The notes beneath the pieces were generated by a model that saw only the letters and a program-made list of their open reading frames with translations, had not been told where the DNA came from and made no database searches. From the NCBI RefSeq assembly GCF_013032445.1, contig NZ_WQCA01000012.1:62001-126000 (forward strand): DNA of 64,000 nt, in the 5' to 3' direction. Positions 54,841 through 64,000 of this stretch are shown here, piece by piece. Position 1 is the first letter of the stretch, and every line of letters starts with the position of its first letter. This DNA is from Ruegeria arenilitoris (GTDB taxonomy: Bacteria; Pseudomonadota; Alphaproteobacteria; Rhodobacterales; Rhodobacteraceae). A program made the translations under genes and the position numbers.

Positions 54841-56016
54841 ATGACCGATATCGTATTGCTGGACGGTGCCCGCACCGCAATTGGAACCTTTGGCGGCGCG
54901 CTGGCGTCGACCGCGCCCATCGACTTGGCGACCGTTGCCACCGAAGCTGCGTTGGAACGCTCGGGTGTTGAAGGCGCTCAGATCGGGCATGTGGTGTTTG
55001 GTCATGTCATCAACACTGAGCCACGCGACATGTACTTGTCCCGTGTTGCCGCGATGCAGGCGGGTATTCCGAATGGAACGCCCGCGATGAATGTGAACCG
55101 GTTGTGCGGATCAGGCGCGCAGGCGATTGTCTCGGCGGTACAGTCCCTGATGCTGGGCGATGCCGAGTTTGCCGTAGCCGGCGGAGCCGAGAGCATGTCG
55201 CGCAGCCCCTATATCGTGCCGCAGGCGCGGTGGGGCGCAAAGATGGGCGACGTTACTTCGCTGGATATGATGCTTGGGGCGCTGAACTGTCCTTTCGGCA
55301 CCGGCCATATGGGTGTGACGGCTGAGAATGTCGCTGACGAGCACCAGATCAGCCGCGAGCAGATGGACGACTTTGCAGTGACCAGCCAGACCCGCGCTGC
55401 AGCGGCGATCGATGCAGGGTTTTTCGACAGCCAGATCGCGCCGGTTCAGGTCAAGGTCAAGCGGGATATGGTGGACTTCAAGGTCGACGAACACCCCAAG
55501 GCCACCACGGCCGAGGCTTTGGCAGGGTTGCGGCCAGTGTTCAAAAAGGATGGTCGTGTGACCGCGGGTAACGCCTCGGGCATCAATGACGGTGCTGCGG
55601 CCATGGTTCTGGCCACGGCAGAGGCGGCTGAAAAGGCTGGGTTGAAGCCTAAGGCGCGCATTCTGGGCTATGCCCATGCCGGTGTCCGCCCCGAGGTGAT
55701 GGGGATCGGGCCCGTTCCAGCCGTGCGGAACCTGATGGACAAGACCGGCCTGTCGGTGGATGATTTCGACGTGATCGAAAGCAATGAGGCTTTCGCGGCG
55801 CAGGCTCTGGCGGTCAATCAGGAGCTTGGGTTGGATGCGTCCAAGGTGAACCCGAATGGCGGGGCGATTGCCCTGGGCCATCCGGTGGGGGCGACCGGGG
55901 CGATCATCACGCTGAAGGCGCTGTACGAACTGGAGCGCACGGGTGGGACCAAAGGGCTGATCACCATGTGCATCGGAGGCGGACAAGGGATTGCCATCGC
56001 CATCGAGCGGCTCTGA
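54841..56016 (+). CDS. Acetyl-CoA C-acyltransferase (beta-ketothiolase)
   Basis: Thiolytic cleavage or condensation of acyl-CoA. It is 391 residues with the acyl-enzyme Cys in NRLCGSGAQAIVSA near 85-98, catalytic His in NPNGGAIALGHPVGATGA near 339-356, and the base Cys in MCIGGGQG near 377-384. Divergent from the XRE regulator by ~118 bases. AtoB/BktB-type; exact chain length preference is not visible. Confidence 0.92.
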   Translation: MTDIVLLDGARTAIGTFGGALASTAPIDLATVATEAALERSGVEGAQIGHVVFGHVINTEPRDMYLSRVAAMQAGIPNGTPAMNVNRLCGSGAQAIVSAVQSLMLGDAEFAVAGGAESMSRSPYIVPQARWGAKMGDVTSLDMMLGALNCPFGTGHMGVTAENVADEHQISREQMDDFAVTSQTRAAAAIDAGFFDSQIAPVQVKVKRDMVDFKVDEHPKATTAEALAGLRPVFKKDGRVTAGNASGINDGAAAMVLATAEAAEKAGLKPKARILGYAHAGVRPEVMGIGPVPAVRNLMDKTGLSVDDFDVIESNEAFAAQALAVNQELGLDASKVNPNGGAIALGHPVGATGAIITLKALYELERTGGTKGLITMCIGGGQGIAIAIERL

Positions 56017-56031
56017 GTCGGGGCCGGGCAG

Positions 56032-56097
56032 GGGGGCTGTCTGCCCCCATCGCGCGGGGCGCGATTCCCCCCGAGGATATTTTGGACAGATGAAGCG
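56032..56097. repeat. Rhodobacterales intergenic repeat, fuller copy
   Basis: Two hairpins (GGGGGC/GCCCCC at 56032-56048; ATCGCGC/GCGCGAT at 56049-56065) followed by a tail GAGGATATTTTGGACAGATGAAG. Related to the degenerate copy at 3842-3900. Lies between the convergent thiolase and ubiB genes, where the hairpins could terminate both. Confidence 0.7.
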
Positions 56098-56109
56098 GGC
56101 GGGATGGCT

Positions 56110-57639
56110 TTAGCTGAGCGCGTTGAGCAGCAGAACCAGCGCAGCGCCAACAGCAGCGCCGATACCGGCTGGCAGGGCCGCGGACCACAGAGGTGATGTT
56201 TGCGGCTCGTCCTTCTGGGTCTGGGCAATCAGAGCGTTTTCGACCAACCCCGGCAGGCGCGGGCCAAACCGGGCCAGAACCCAAGCCGTTTTGCCGAAAT
56301 CGCGCAGGGCTGCGCGGGGGCCGATTGATTGTTTGATGTAATCCTCGACCACGGGGCGGGCGACTTCCCAGATGTTCGTGTGTGGATCGAGCGAGCGTGC
56401 GACGCCCTCGACTACCACCATCGTCCGTTGCAGCAGGATCAACTCGGTCCGGGTTTCCATGCCGAATCGTTCGGTGACTTCGAACAGGTAGTTCAGCAGG
56501 CGGCCCATCGAGATATTCGAGGCGTCCATGCCAAAGATCGGCTCACCCACCGCGCGCAGGGCGCGGGCGAATTCATCCACATCCTGGTTGGCGGGAACGT
56601 ATCCGGCTTCAAAGTGCACCTCGGCCACGCGTTTGTAGTCGCGGCGGATGAAGCCGAAGAGGATCTCGGCATAGACCCGGCGGGTGTATTCGTCGATATG
56701 GCCCATGATGCCGTAGTCATAGGCGATGATATCGCCATTGGCCGCGACCTTCAGGTTGCCTTGATGCATGTCGGCGTGGAAATAACCGTCGCGCAGGGCG
56801 TGCAATAGGAACAGGCGCAGGACGCGTTCGGCCAGATCGCGGCGGTTGTGCCCCGCCGCATCGAGCGCTTCGTTTTCGCCCAGCGGAATACCGTCGGCCC
56901 AGCTGAGAGTCATCACCCGACGGGCAGAGAGTGACCAGACCACAGGCGGCAACCAGAACCCGGCATCGTCCTTGGTGTTGGCGGCGTATTCCGACGCGGC
57001 AGCGCTTTCCAGACGCAGGTCCAGTTCTCCGCGCACGACGCCGTCAAAGTGCTCGATCACCTCCATCGGGCGCAAGCGGCGCGCGCCGGGGGCGAACAAT
57101 TGGACAATGCGGGCGGCGAAGTAGAACGCGTCTACGTCTTTGCGGAAGGCGCGTTCGATGCCGGGGCGCAAGACCTTGACGGCAACGTCTTCGCCGGTGC
57201 TAGTCAGCTTGGCCTTGTGGACCTGTGCGATCGAAGCAGCTGCGATGGGTTCGCTGAATTCCGAGAACACCTCATCCACTGACTGACCGAGTTCTTTTTG
57301 AACTTCGGCCATGGCCTCGGCTCGGGAAAAGGGCGGTAGCTTGTCCTGCAGCACGCGCAACTGGGCGGCCAGCTCGTTGCCCACCACGTCAGGGCGGGTC
57401 GAGAGCACCTGACCGAACTTGATATAAGCCGGGCCCAGCGCAGTTAGTGCACGGGTGGCGGGAGGCATGTCTGGGTCGCCCTTGTAGCCCAGCCATTGGA
57501 ACGGTTTGCCCAGAGCGTGCGCAATAAAACGCAAAGGACGTGGGGCCTCAAAAGCGTCCAGCACCACATTCATGGCGCCAGTGCGTTCAAGCGTTGCGCC
57601 TGTGCGGATCAGGCGGATGATGTTGTGAGGGCCGCGCAT
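56110..57639 (-). CDS. ubiB: Ubiquinone biosynthesis kinase-like protein UbiB
   Basis: Atypical kinase/ATPase assisting ubiquinone synthesis at the membrane. It is 509 residues. The Ala-rich-loop region IAAASIAQVHKAKLTSTGED near 130-149 with the ADCK Lys near 155, the catalytic FHADMHQGNLKVAANGDIIA near 289-308 and DYGIMG near 310-315. Two hydrophobic helices at the C-terminus. Three bases after ubiE. Confidence 0.95.
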   Translation of the reverse strand: MRGPHNIIRLIRTGATLERTGAMNVVLDAFEAPRPLRFIAHALGKPFQWLGYKGDPDMPPATRALTALGPAYIKFGQVLSTRPDVVGNELAAQLRVLQDKLPPFSRAEAMAEVQKELGQSVDEVFSEFSEPIAAASIAQVHKAKLTSTGEDVAVKVLRPGIERAFRKDVDAFYFAARIVQLFAPGARRLRPMEVIEHFDGVVRGELDLRLESAAASEYAANTKDDAGFWLPPVVWSLSARRVMTLSWADGIPLGENEALDAAGHNRRDLAERVLRLFLLHALRDGYFHADMHQGNLKVAANGDIIAYDYGIMGHIDEYTRRVYAEILFGFIRRDYKRVAEVHFEAGYVPANQDVDEFARALRAVGEPIFGMDASNISMGRLLNYLFEVTERFGMETRTELILLQRTMVVVEGVARSLDPHTNIWEVARPVVEDYIKQSIGPRAALRDFGKTAWVLARFGPRLPGLVENALIAQTQKDEPQTSPLWSAALPAGIGAAVGAALVLLLNALS

Positions 57640-57642
57640 GTA

Positions 57643-58395
57643 TCAGATCTTCCAGCCGGAATGCAGCGCGGCGATACCCATGCTGAGGTTGCGGTACTTG
57701 GCATTTTCGAACCCGGCGGTGCGGACCATGTTCAGGAACGTCTCTTGATCCGGGAATTTGCGGATCGATTCTACCAGATACTGATAACTGTCGTAATCAT
57801 TGGCGATGAGCTTACCCATGCGAGGGATGACGTTGAAACTGTACAGATCATAGAGCTTCTGCAGCCCGTCATTCGGCAACTGGCTGAATTCCAGCACCAT
57901 CAGGCGGCCACCGGGTTTGAGCACGCGGAACGCTTCGTTCAGGGCTTCTTGCGGGCGGGTGACGTTCCGGATGCCGAATGAGATGGTGTAGACGTCAAAG
58001 GTGTTGTCCTCGAACGGCAGCGCCATCGCATCGCCCACCACCCAGTTCAGGCTGTCGGACATCTGATCGGCCTCGGCACGTTGGCGGCCTTCGACCAGCA
58101 TCGGTTCGGTCAGGTCCAGCACGGTGGCGTGGCCATAGCCCGCGCGTTTAAGGAAGCGGAACGAGATATCGCCCGTACCCCCCGCCACGTCCAGCAGCCG
58201 CTGACCGGGGCGCGGAGCCAGCCAATCCATCATCGCGTCTTTCCAGACCCGGTGGATGCCCATCGACATGACATCGTTCATCACGTCGTATTTCGAGGCG
58301 ACCGAGTTGAACACGCCCTGTACACGCCCGGCCTTGTCGGCCTCGCGCACGGTTTCGAACCCGAAATGTGTGGTCTTGTCGTTGCTGTCGGACAT
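57643..58395 (-). CDS. ubiE: Ubiquinone/menaquinone C-methyltransferase UbiE
   Basis: SAM-dependent methylation of the quinone ring. It is 250 residues from ATG 58395. The UbiE signature is [20 protein letters not shown] near 35-54, the SAM loop [12 protein letters not shown] near 66-77, and the second signature [16 protein letters not shown] near 160-175. A further upstream ATG at 58425 has its AAGG directly abutting and is unlikely. In line with ubiB. Confidence 0.95.
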   Translation of the reverse strand: MSDSNDKTTHFGFETVREADKAGRVQGVFNSVASKYDVMNDVMSMGIHRVWKDAMMDWLAPRPGQRLLDVAGGTGDISFRFLKRAGYGHATVLDLTEPMLVEGRQRAEADQMSDSLNWVVGDAMALPFEDNTFDVYTISFGIRNVTRPQEALNEAFRVLKPGGRLMVLEFSQLPNDGLQKLYDLYSFNVIPRMGKLIANDYDSYQYLVESIRKFPDQETFLNMVRTAGFENAKYRNLSMGIAALHSGWKI

Positions 58396-58584
58396 TGAAA
58401 GGACGCCTTTGCCTGTGTTGCTCATCCTTATAGGGCTCAGCGCCGGGAAGACAATCGCGCCCCGCCTGGACGGACAGATTGGCGCAGTTTGGTGCGCTCC
58501 AAAGTCACAAATGTGCCCCATTGACGGTACATGTTCGCGGCGGGTTATACACGGCAGCCCGCGTGATAGGACATTGCTGACAAA

Positions 58585-59277
58585 ATGATTGAGGTTACTC
58601 CGCTTCTTGTCCTTCAGACGTCGGTGTTTGTCATACTGGTTGTCTTGTTTGTCCGGGCGATCCGCTTTGGGCGCCAGTATTTCGCGAAATGGCGCGGTCC
58701 GAATGAATGGAACGACATACACGATCAGAGCAAGGACCTTCCAATATGGGATCGCGGCTTCGAAAGAACGGCCATGCGCGGCAGCCAAAGTTCACCCGAA
58801 CACACACTGAATAAAACCACCTATCGGACGACCTATGGGCTGCGTTTTAAAACTCTGTTTGTGCTCGTGGCGGTTTATCTGGCTCTCGCCTACAAACTCG
58901 ATGTTTACGCGATGGGAGCGCTTGAGGCGGAATTCGGCAGTTATCCCGTCACCCTTTTCAAGGTCGCGCTGATAGCAGTGCTTGCCTTCAATGTGTTGCA
59001 CCATTTCGTCTATCGGTTGACCTTTGATGGAAAGGAACTGACCGTGACCGGGGCATTGTTTCAACGCCATTCCTTTGATCTGGGCAAGCTTGTGGCGGTC
59101 GAACACAGCAACGGTCCGATGTATCGTTTGCGTTTTTCAGATGGGAAGACGGCGCGCATTCTGAGATATGTAACCGGACATGATGAAATGGTGCGAGCGC
59201 TGGAAGGCGCGTTGGCGGCAAATCAGGAGAGCACATGCCGGAACTTCCCGAAGTCGAAACGGTCCGCCGTGGGCTGA
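58585..59277 (+). CDS. Membrane protein with PH-like C-terminal domain
   Basis: A 230-residue protein with membrane segments near 7-25, 88-106 and 118-138, then a soluble strand-rich domain ([20 protein letters not shown] near 142-161), like bacterial PH domains. Function unknown. Its last 43 bases overlap the fpg coding region in another frame, so its C-terminus (about residues 217-230) is constrained by fpg. Confidence 0.7.
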   Translation: MIEVTPLLVLQTSVFVILVVLFVRAIRFGRQYFAKWRGPNEWNDIHDQSKDLPIWDRGFERTAMRGSQSSPEHTLNKTTYRTTYGLRFKTLFVLVAVYLALAYKLDVYAMGALEAEFGSYPVTLFKVALIAVLAFNVLHHFVYRLTFDGKELTVTGALFQRHSFDLGKLVAVEHSNGPMYRLRFSDGKTARILRYVTGHDEMVRALEGALAANQESTCRNFPKSKRSAVG

Positions 59278-60086
59278 CACCCGCCATGGAGGGCGTGGTG
59301 ATCGAACGGGCCGACGTGAACCGCCCCGATCTACGCTGGCCCTTCCCTGACCGCATGGCCGAACGGCTGACCGGGCAGCGGGTTGACCGGCTGCGGCGGC
59401 GCTCGAAGTATATTCTGGCTGATCTCAGCAATGGTGAGACCTTGCTGATTCATCTGGGAATGTCCGGGCGGATGACGGTGTCGGGTGATCCGCTGGGTCA
59501 GTTCGTACACGAACACCCGATGCCGGAAAAACATGATCATGTTGTGTTCCACATGGCCAATGGCGCGAGGGTGACCTTCAACGACCCGCGTCGGTTCGGC
59601 GCGATGGACCTGCTGCCGACCGCTACTGCCGAGGCGCATAAACTGTTGTCGGTTCTGGGGCCGGAACCCCTGGGAAATGATTTCCACGAACAGCACTTGA
59701 TCGAGGCATTCAAGGGCAAGAACACACCGGTCAAATCGGCGCTTCTGGATCAGGGAATCGTTGCCGGATTGGGCAATATTTATGTTTGCGAGGCGCTTTA
59801 TCGCGCAGGCGTGTCGCCACGTCGCAAAGCTGGACAGATTTCTGCGGGGCGCGTTGCGGCGCTGGTACCGATCATCCGGCAGGTGCTGCAGGACGCCATC
59901 GAGGCGGGCGGCTCATCCCTGCGTGATTTCCGCCAAGCCGATGGAGAACTTGGATATTTTCAGCACAGCTTTGACGTTTATGGCCGCGAGGGCGAACCCT
60001 GCCGCACCGATGGCTGCGATGGCATCGTCAAAAGAATCACCCAATCCGGTCGCTCATCCTTCTATTGCGCGCAATGCCAAAGATAG
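59235..60086 (+). CDS. mutM: Formamidopyrimidine-DNA glycosylase
   Basis: Removes 8-oxoguanine and other oxidised purines. It is 283 residues with the catalytic [13 protein letters not shown] (Pro2, Glu3), Lys in [11 protein letters not shown] near 75-85, [13 protein letters not shown] near 178-190, and a C-terminal zinc finger with four Cys (CRTDGC ... YCAQC). AGGAG precedes the ATG. Confidence 0.96.
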   Translation: MPELPEVETVRRGLTPAMEGVVIERADVNRPDLRWPFPDRMAERLTGQRVDRLRRRSKYILADLSNGETLLIHLGMSGRMTVSGDPLGQFVHEHPMPEKHDHVVFHMANGARVTFNDPRRFGAMDLLPTATAEAHKLLSVLGPEPLGNDFHEQHLIEAFKGKNTPVKSALLDQGIVAGLGNIYVCEALYRAGVSPRRKAGQISAGRVAALVPIIRQVLQDAIEAGGSSLRDFRQADGELGYFQHSFDVYGREGEPCRTDGCDGIVKRITQSGRSSFYCAQCQR

Positions 60087-60152
60087 CTTGATCCAGCGCC
60101 CTCGCGTGATAAGGAATCGTATCTGAACGGAACAACCGGAAGCTTACACCTC

Positions 60153-60929
60153 ATGGCTTTTGAGACGATCATCGTCGAAATCGAAGACCACGTCGCACTT
60201 ATAAAGCTCGACAGACCCGATGCACTGAACGCGCTGAACTCGCAGCTCACGCAAGAGCTTAGCTCAGCGCTTGAGGATGCGGATCAGAACGACAAGGTGC
60301 GTTGCATCGTCATCACCGGCTCGGACAAGGCCTTTGCGGCTGGTGCGGATATCAAAGAGATGTCCGAGATGAGCTTTGTCGACGTCTACGAGGCGAACCT
60401 GTTCGGCGACTTCAATGACCGCATCTGTGCGATCCGCAAACCGGTTATTGCCGCCGTGTCTGGCTATGCGCTGGGCGGCGGGTGCGAACTGGCGATGATG
60501 TGCGATTTCATCATTGCCGCTGACACTGCAAAGTTTGGTCAACCCGAGATCAATCTGGGCGTCATTGCCGGACTGGGGGGTACACAGCGCCTGACCCGCT
60601 TTGTCGGCAAGTCCAAAGCGATGGACATGAACCTGACCGGCCGTTTTATGGACGCCGAAGAAGCCGAGCGCGCCGGGCTGGTCAGCCGCGTCGTTCCGGC
60701 CAAGAAGTTGATGGAAGAGGCGATTGGTGCGGCTCACAAGATCGCCGAGAAATCCCAGCTGAGTGCGATGGCCGCCAAAGAGGCCGTCAACCGCAGCTAC
60801 GAAGTGACGCTGAGCGAAGGCCTGCTGTTCGAACGCCGCGTCTTTCATTCCATGTTCGCGACTGAAGATCAGAAAGAAGGCATGGCCGCGTTTCAGGAAA
60901 AACGCGCTGCCCAGTTCCGCGACAAGTAA
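60153..60929 (+). CDS. Enoyl-CoA hydratase
   Basis: Hydrates trans-2-enoyl-CoA in beta-oxidation. It is 258 residues with [19 protein letters not shown] near 12-30, the oxyanion region [14 protein letters not shown] near 60-73, and both catalytic Glu in [13 protein letters not shown] near 106-118 and [20 protein letters not shown] near 127-146. Typical crotonase. Followed by a good terminator. Confidence 0.93.
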   Translation: MAFETIIVEIEDHVALIKLDRPDALNALNSQLTQELSSALEDADQNDKVRCIVITGSDKAFAAGADIKEMSEMSFVDVYEANLFGDFNDRICAIRKPVIAAVSGYALGGGCELAMMCDFIIAADTAKFGQPEINLGVIAGLGGTQRLTRFVGKSKAMDMNLTGRFMDAEEAERAGLVSRVVPAKKLMEEAIGAAHKIAEKSQLSAMAAKEAVNRSYEVTLSEGLLFERRVFHSMFATEDQKEGMAAFQEKRAAQFRDK

Positions 60930-60952
60930 TCCGCGCGCAACGGATCGGAACG

Positions 60953-60974
60953 GGCGGGCCTGACCCGCCTTTTT
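60953..60974 (+). terminator. Intrinsic terminator after enoyl-CoA hydratase
   Basis: GGCGGG, loop CCTGA, CCCGCC and TTTTT, 24 bases after the stop. Confidence 0.9.
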
Positions 60975-61005
60975 CATGCCTGCCATGCACCGCGAAAGAA
61001 TCCGC

Positions 61006-61034
61006 TTGGCAAAGCCGGCAATCTTGGATAACTA
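61006..61034 (+). promoter_or_regulatory. Candidate rpsT promoter
   Basis: TTGGCA, a 17-base spacer and TAACTA, about 120 bases before rpsT. Moderate match. Confidence 0.35.
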
Positions 61035-61155
61035 GCGCCGCTATACATGCGCGTGCGGCCCGCTTGGCCCGACTCACACCCGTGATTCTGATCCGGTGCG
61101 GATAATCCGTGACGCGTAACCGAATATAACCGTACCGAACGAAGGTCAGAAACAC

Positions 61156-61419
61156 ATGGCAAATTCGCCCCAGGCTAAAAAACGCGCGCGTCAGAACGAC
61201 AAGCGTTTCGCAATCAACAAAGCACGCCGCTCGCGCATCCGCACCTACTTGCGCAAAGTCGAAGAAGCGATCGCATCCGGCGACAAGGATGCAGCGACCG
61301 CAGCCCTGCGCGCAGCTCAGCCCGAACTGATGCGCGGCGTCACCAAAGGCGTCTTCCACAAGAACACCGCCTCGCGCAAGATGTCGCGCCTGTCGGCACG
61401 GGTCAAAGCACTGGGCTAA
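61156..61419 (+). CDS. rpsT: 30S ribosomal protein S20
   Basis: Binds 16S rRNA at the base of the small subunit. It is 87 residues, basic and helical: [20 protein letters not shown] at the start, [15 protein letters not shown] near 25-39, and [20 protein letters not shown] near 64-83. Standard neighbour of dnaA in this group. Ends before an inverted repeat and a terminator. Confidence 0.97.
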   Translation: MANSPQAKKRARQNDKRFAINKARRSRIRTYLRKVEEAIASGDKDAATAALRAAQPELMRGVTKGVFHKNTASRKMSRLSARVKALG

Positions 61420-61466
61420 ACCTAAAGGTTGACGTAAGGTCAACAAAACAATGCTAAATTGTTTAC

Positions 61467-61495
61467 AAAAGCGTCACAATTCGTGGCGCTTTTTT
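61467..61495 (+). terminator. Intrinsic terminator after rpsT
   Basis: AAAAGCGTCAC, loop AATTC, GTGGCGC and a T run (one G-T pair). A shorter GTTGAC/GTCAAC inverted repeat lies 61428-61444, just before it. Confidence 0.85.
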
Positions 61496-61973
61496 CGTGC
61501 TGTTGCCTGAAAGCCGCGTCTTCACGAAGCCGAGAGATTCTTTCTGCCGAAGACCCGAGTCAACATCAGAGTTTCGTTGCCGTACGCCATGGCCTCTTGT
61601 TACCACTAAGTCAGCGATTCACTCGCTTGGGGGGACAGGCTGTTTCACTGATTATACTGACGGGCATCAGGATGGTCGTGAAACAAATGTCGGCAAACGG
61701 ATACTGCCTGTTTGCTGGTCTGCTATAGGTTTTTGGGTCACCAAAGATCTGAGCCCTGTCTAAAACATGTTTGCGATGCGCAACCCGGCCTACGGGGAGC
61801 CCGGTTTATGGGTGTCCATTGGCTAGGCCGTGCTGACTATTACGACATCCTCGCCAAATCCATGTGGTTTGGCGTATGGGTACCCTTTTGCAAGTGTACG
61901 CCAATAACCGGGTAACCGGAACTGGGTAATAAGGCCGACAGGCCAATAAAGAATGGGATGCGTGAGGCGCTTG
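61496..61973 (+). other. rpsT-dnaA intergenic region
   Basis: About 480 bases with no convincing gene. It must hold the dnaA promoter. I found no TTATCCACA-type DnaA boxes. A notable element is TGGCGTA ... TACGCCA (61870-61876 and 61897-61903) enclosing the palindrome GGGTACCC (61878-61885), followed by two GGGTAA repeats up to about 61930. Confidence 0.6.
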
Positions 61974-63365
61974 ATGACACAAGAAAAATGGGGACAACTG
62001 CGTAACAAATTGCTCAAGGCGGTCGGTAAGAACAACTATACCACCTGGATCGAACCTCTTGAATTCCAAGAGCTGCAGGATGGTGTGGCGGTGTTCTCGG
62101 TTCCGACGAATTTTATGGGCAACTATGTGAGCCAGAATTTTGCGGACCTCATCTTATATGAGATGAACACCGCCGGGGAATCGGTTCAACGATTGGCGTT
62201 TCGTGTTGCCGCCAATTCGCCGGTGCGCCCGTCTAACGAAACTGCACCCGCAGTCGTTCAGGATACGCCTCAGCCTCAATCTCTGTCACAGCAGGCCGAG
62301 TCGGCAAATGATGCGTTGGAATCGCTGCAGGCCGCGCCTTTGGACGCCCGTTTTACTTTTGACAGCTTTGTGGTCGGCAAGCCGAACGAGCTGGCCCATG
62401 CTGCGGCGCGCCGTGTGTCCGAAGGCGGCCCCGTCACCTTCAACCCGCTGGTTCTTTATGGGGGCGTTGGTCTGGGTAAAACGCACCTGATGCACGCCAT
62501 CGCATGGGAGCTTAAAACCAAGCGTCCCGAATTGAACGTTCTTTACCTGTCGGCGGAACAGTTCATGTACCGCTTTGTTCAAGCTCTGCGCGAGCGCCGG
62601 ATGATGGACTTCAAACACCTGTTCCGTTCGGTCGATGTGCTGATGGTCGATGACGTGCAATTCATCGCAGGCAAGGACTCGACCCAGGAAGAGTTCTTTC
62701 ACACTTTCAATGCGCTGGTGGATCAGAACAAGCAGATCATCATCTCGGCGGACCGCGCCCCGGGTGAGATCAAGGATCTGGAAGACCGCGTGAAGTCACG
62801 TCTGCAGTGCGGTTTGGTCGTGGACCTGCACCCGACCGATTACGAGTTGCGGCTGGGCATCCTGCAGAACAAAGTACAGCAATACAGCAATACATATCCC
62901 GACCTGACCATCGCCGATGGCGTGCTGGAGTTCCTGGCCCATCGCATCTCGACCAACGTCCGTGTGCTGGAAGGTGCCCTGACCCGTCTGTTCGCCTTTG
63001 CCTCGTTGGTGGGTCGTGAGATCGACATGGAGCTGACGCAGGATTGTCTGGCCGACGTGCTGCGCGCGTCCGAGCGCAAGATCACCGTCGAAGAGATTCA
63101 GCGCAAAGTGTCGGATTATTACAACATCCGCCTGTCCGACATCATCGGCCCCAAGCGCCTGCGGTCTTATGCCCGCCCGCGTCAGGTGGCGATGTATCTG
63201 TGCAAGCAATTGACCAGCCGCTCGCTGCCCGAGATCGGACGCCGGTTTGGCGGGCGTGACCACACCACGGTCATGCATGGTGTTAAGCGCATCGAAGAGC
63301 TGAAAACCACCGACGGCCAGATTGCTGAAGACGTGGAAATGCTGCGCCGCGCGCTGGAAGCCTGA
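61974..63365 (+). CDS. dnaA: Chromosomal replication initiator DnaA
   Basis: Opens the origin and loads the helicase. It is 463 residues from ATG 61974 (GAGG six bases ahead); the longer frame from 61953 has no site. Domain I WGQLRNKLLKAVGKNNYTTW near 5-24, Walker A YGGVGLGKTHLMHAI near 162-176, Walker B VLMVDDVQFIAGK near 221-233, and domain IV signature RRFGGRDHTTVMHGVKRIEE near 423-442. Sits ahead of dnaN with a terminator between them. Confidence 0.98.
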   Translation: MTQEKWGQLRNKLLKAVGKNNYTTWIEPLEFQELQDGVAVFSVPTNFMGNYVSQNFADLILYEMNTAGESVQRLAFRVAANSPVRPSNETAPAVVQDTPQPQSLSQQAESANDALESLQAAPLDARFTFDSFVVGKPNELAHAAARRVSEGGPVTFNPLVLYGGVGLGKTHLMHAIAWELKTKRPELNVLYLSAEQFMYRFVQALRERRMMDFKHLFRSVDVLMVDDVQFIAGKDSTQEEFFHTFNALVDQNKQIIISADRAPGEIKDLEDRVKSRLQCGLVVDLHPTDYELRLGILQNKVQQYSNTYPDLTIADGVLEFLAHRISTNVRVLEGALTRLFAFASLVGREIDMELTQDCLADVLRASERKITVEEIQRKVSDYYNIRLSDIIGPKRLRSYARPRQVAMYLCKQLTSRSLPEIGRRFGGRDHTTVMHGVKRIEELKTTDGQIAEDVEMLRRALEA

Positions 63366-63388
63366 GACATACCTCAAGTCCCTCAGGG

Positions 63389-63421
63389 AAAGCCTCGGAC
63401 CTTTGTGCCCGGGGCTTTTTT
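63389..63421 (+). terminator. Intrinsic terminator after dnaA
   Basis: AAAGCCTCGG, ten-base loop, CCGGGGCTTT and further Ts (one G-T pair). It suggests that dnaN has its own promoter in the following ~170 bases. Confidence 0.8.
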
Positions 63422-63591
63422 GTGCGCATTAATCCACGGTTGCCGGTGAACTGTGCCCGCCGGGCCACGCGGCCCTTGACGCAATGGGCGTTCCGACCCA
63501 GAAAACCGTAAAAAATCCTTGTGCCTCAGGGTGGAACCGCTAACGTGCCAGTCCCGCCCATGTCGGTACGCAAGTCAGAGGAACTGAGGGT

Positions 63592-64000
63592 ATGAAGATC
63601 AGCATCGAACGCGGCACCCTTCTCAAGGCCGTTTCCCAGGCCCAATCTGTTGTAGAACGTCGTAACACCATTCCCATACTTGCCAACGTGCTGATCGAGG
63701 CCGAAGGCAACGAAGCCATGTTCCGCGCCACCGACCTGGATATCGAAGTGGTCGACAAGGCCCCGGCGCAGGTGGAAAAGGCGGGTGCCACAACCGTGGC
63801 CGCGACAACCCTGCATGAGATTGTGCGCAAATTGCCGGACGGTGCATTGGTGACCCTGACCGCCGACAGCGCCGCAGGCCGTCTGACGGTTGAGGCGGGC
63901 CGGTCGAACTTCTCGCTGGCGACGCTGCCGAAAGAAGATTTTCCGGTGATGGCTTCGTCGGAGTATCAGTCGAACTTCACCGCATCCGCGGCTTTGCTGC
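63592..64000 (+). CDS. dnaN: DNA polymerase III sliding clamp, 5' part
   Basis: Beta clamp that tethers the polymerase to DNA. The first 136 residues are present (about 370 expected). MKISIERGTLLKAVSQAQSV, VVERRNTIPILANVLIEAEG and LPKEDFPVMA are typical. TGAGGG precedes the ATG. The gene runs off the window. Confidence 0.96.
   Translation, partial: MKISIERGTLLKAVSQAQSVVERRNTIPILANVLIEAEGNEAMFRATDLDIEVVDKAPAQVEKAGATTVAATTLHEIVRKLPDGALVTLTADSAAGRLTVEAGRSNFSLATLPKEDFPVMASSEYQSNFTASAALL

Noticed and set aside
61420-61973. Replication origin
   Set aside because: dnaA is adjacent but I find no cluster of DnaA boxes and no A+T-rich unwinding element; in alphaproteobacteria the origin is often elsewhere.
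1-64000. tRNA, rRNA, CRISPR, insertion sequence, prophage or integrase
   Set aside because: I looked for T-loop motifs, regular repeat arrays, transposase or phage proteins and saw none.

Overview
The window is about 60% GC, densely coded, and reads as chromosomal DNA of a Roseobacter-group alphaproteobacterium (Rhodobacterales; a Ruegeria/Phaeobacter-like organism is my best guess). The reasons are the order fpg - enoyl-CoA hydratase - rpsT - dnaA - dnaN, CtrA-type boxes in a flagellar cluster, the kbl/tdh and kynA/kynB catabolic genes, and a Rhodobacterales-style intergenic repeat (hairpins plus a tail ending in AGATGAAG). I saw no rRNA, tRNA, CRISPR array, insertion sequence or prophage.

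Layout. 1-1085: 3' truncated gabD-type aldehyde dehydrogenase (minus strand). 1357-8558: a seven-gene, mostly overlapping plus-strand operon of largely unknown function. It has a coiled-coil protein, two small membrane proteins, a conserved unknown, an AAA+ ATPase, a DUF6638-like protein, a further small membrane protein and a DUF1523 protein. It is the best candidate for an undescribed system. 8604-25525: a flagellar supercluster in four blocks: flgE-flgK-flgL-flgI (minus), motB and fliI (minus), flgB-flgC-fliE-fliQ-flgF-flgG-flgA-flgH-fliL (plus), and flhA-fliR-flhB-(fliJ-like) with a SltF-like lytic transglycosylase upstream (minus). CtrA-type boxes precede motB, flgE and the fliI/flgB divergent gap.

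25599-32278: an Lrp regulator and MFS exporter, then RNase D, kdsD, lptC-lptA-lptB, hpf and ptsN, i.e. LPS precursor supply and export plus ribosome hibernation and PTS-Ntr. 32345-41657: mixed housekeeping genes (CAP-domain lipoprotein, L,D-transpeptidase, hemH, NDUFAF5-like methyltransferase, comF, grxC, nitrilase-family amidase, MarR, an orphan Imm11-like protein, ubiG, prolyl iminopeptidase, a half-length peptide-binding protein). 41683-47149: the rimP-nusA-ylxR-infB operon, with a promoter and a terminator-like hairpin in its leader.

47318-56016: amino-acid catabolism. It holds an alpha/beta hydrolase, kynB-kynA (tryptophan to kynurenine), kbl - a CysK-like PLP enzyme - tdh (threonine to glycine), a sulfotransferase-like protein, a cupin XRE regulator and a thiolase. 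A cluster of four ATNNCGGAAT repeats sits in the kbl promoter. 56110-64000: ubiB, ubiE, a PH-like membrane protein, fpg, enoyl-CoA hydratase, rpsT, dnaA and the start of dnaN, probably at or near a replication-initiation locus, although I see no DnaA-box cluster.
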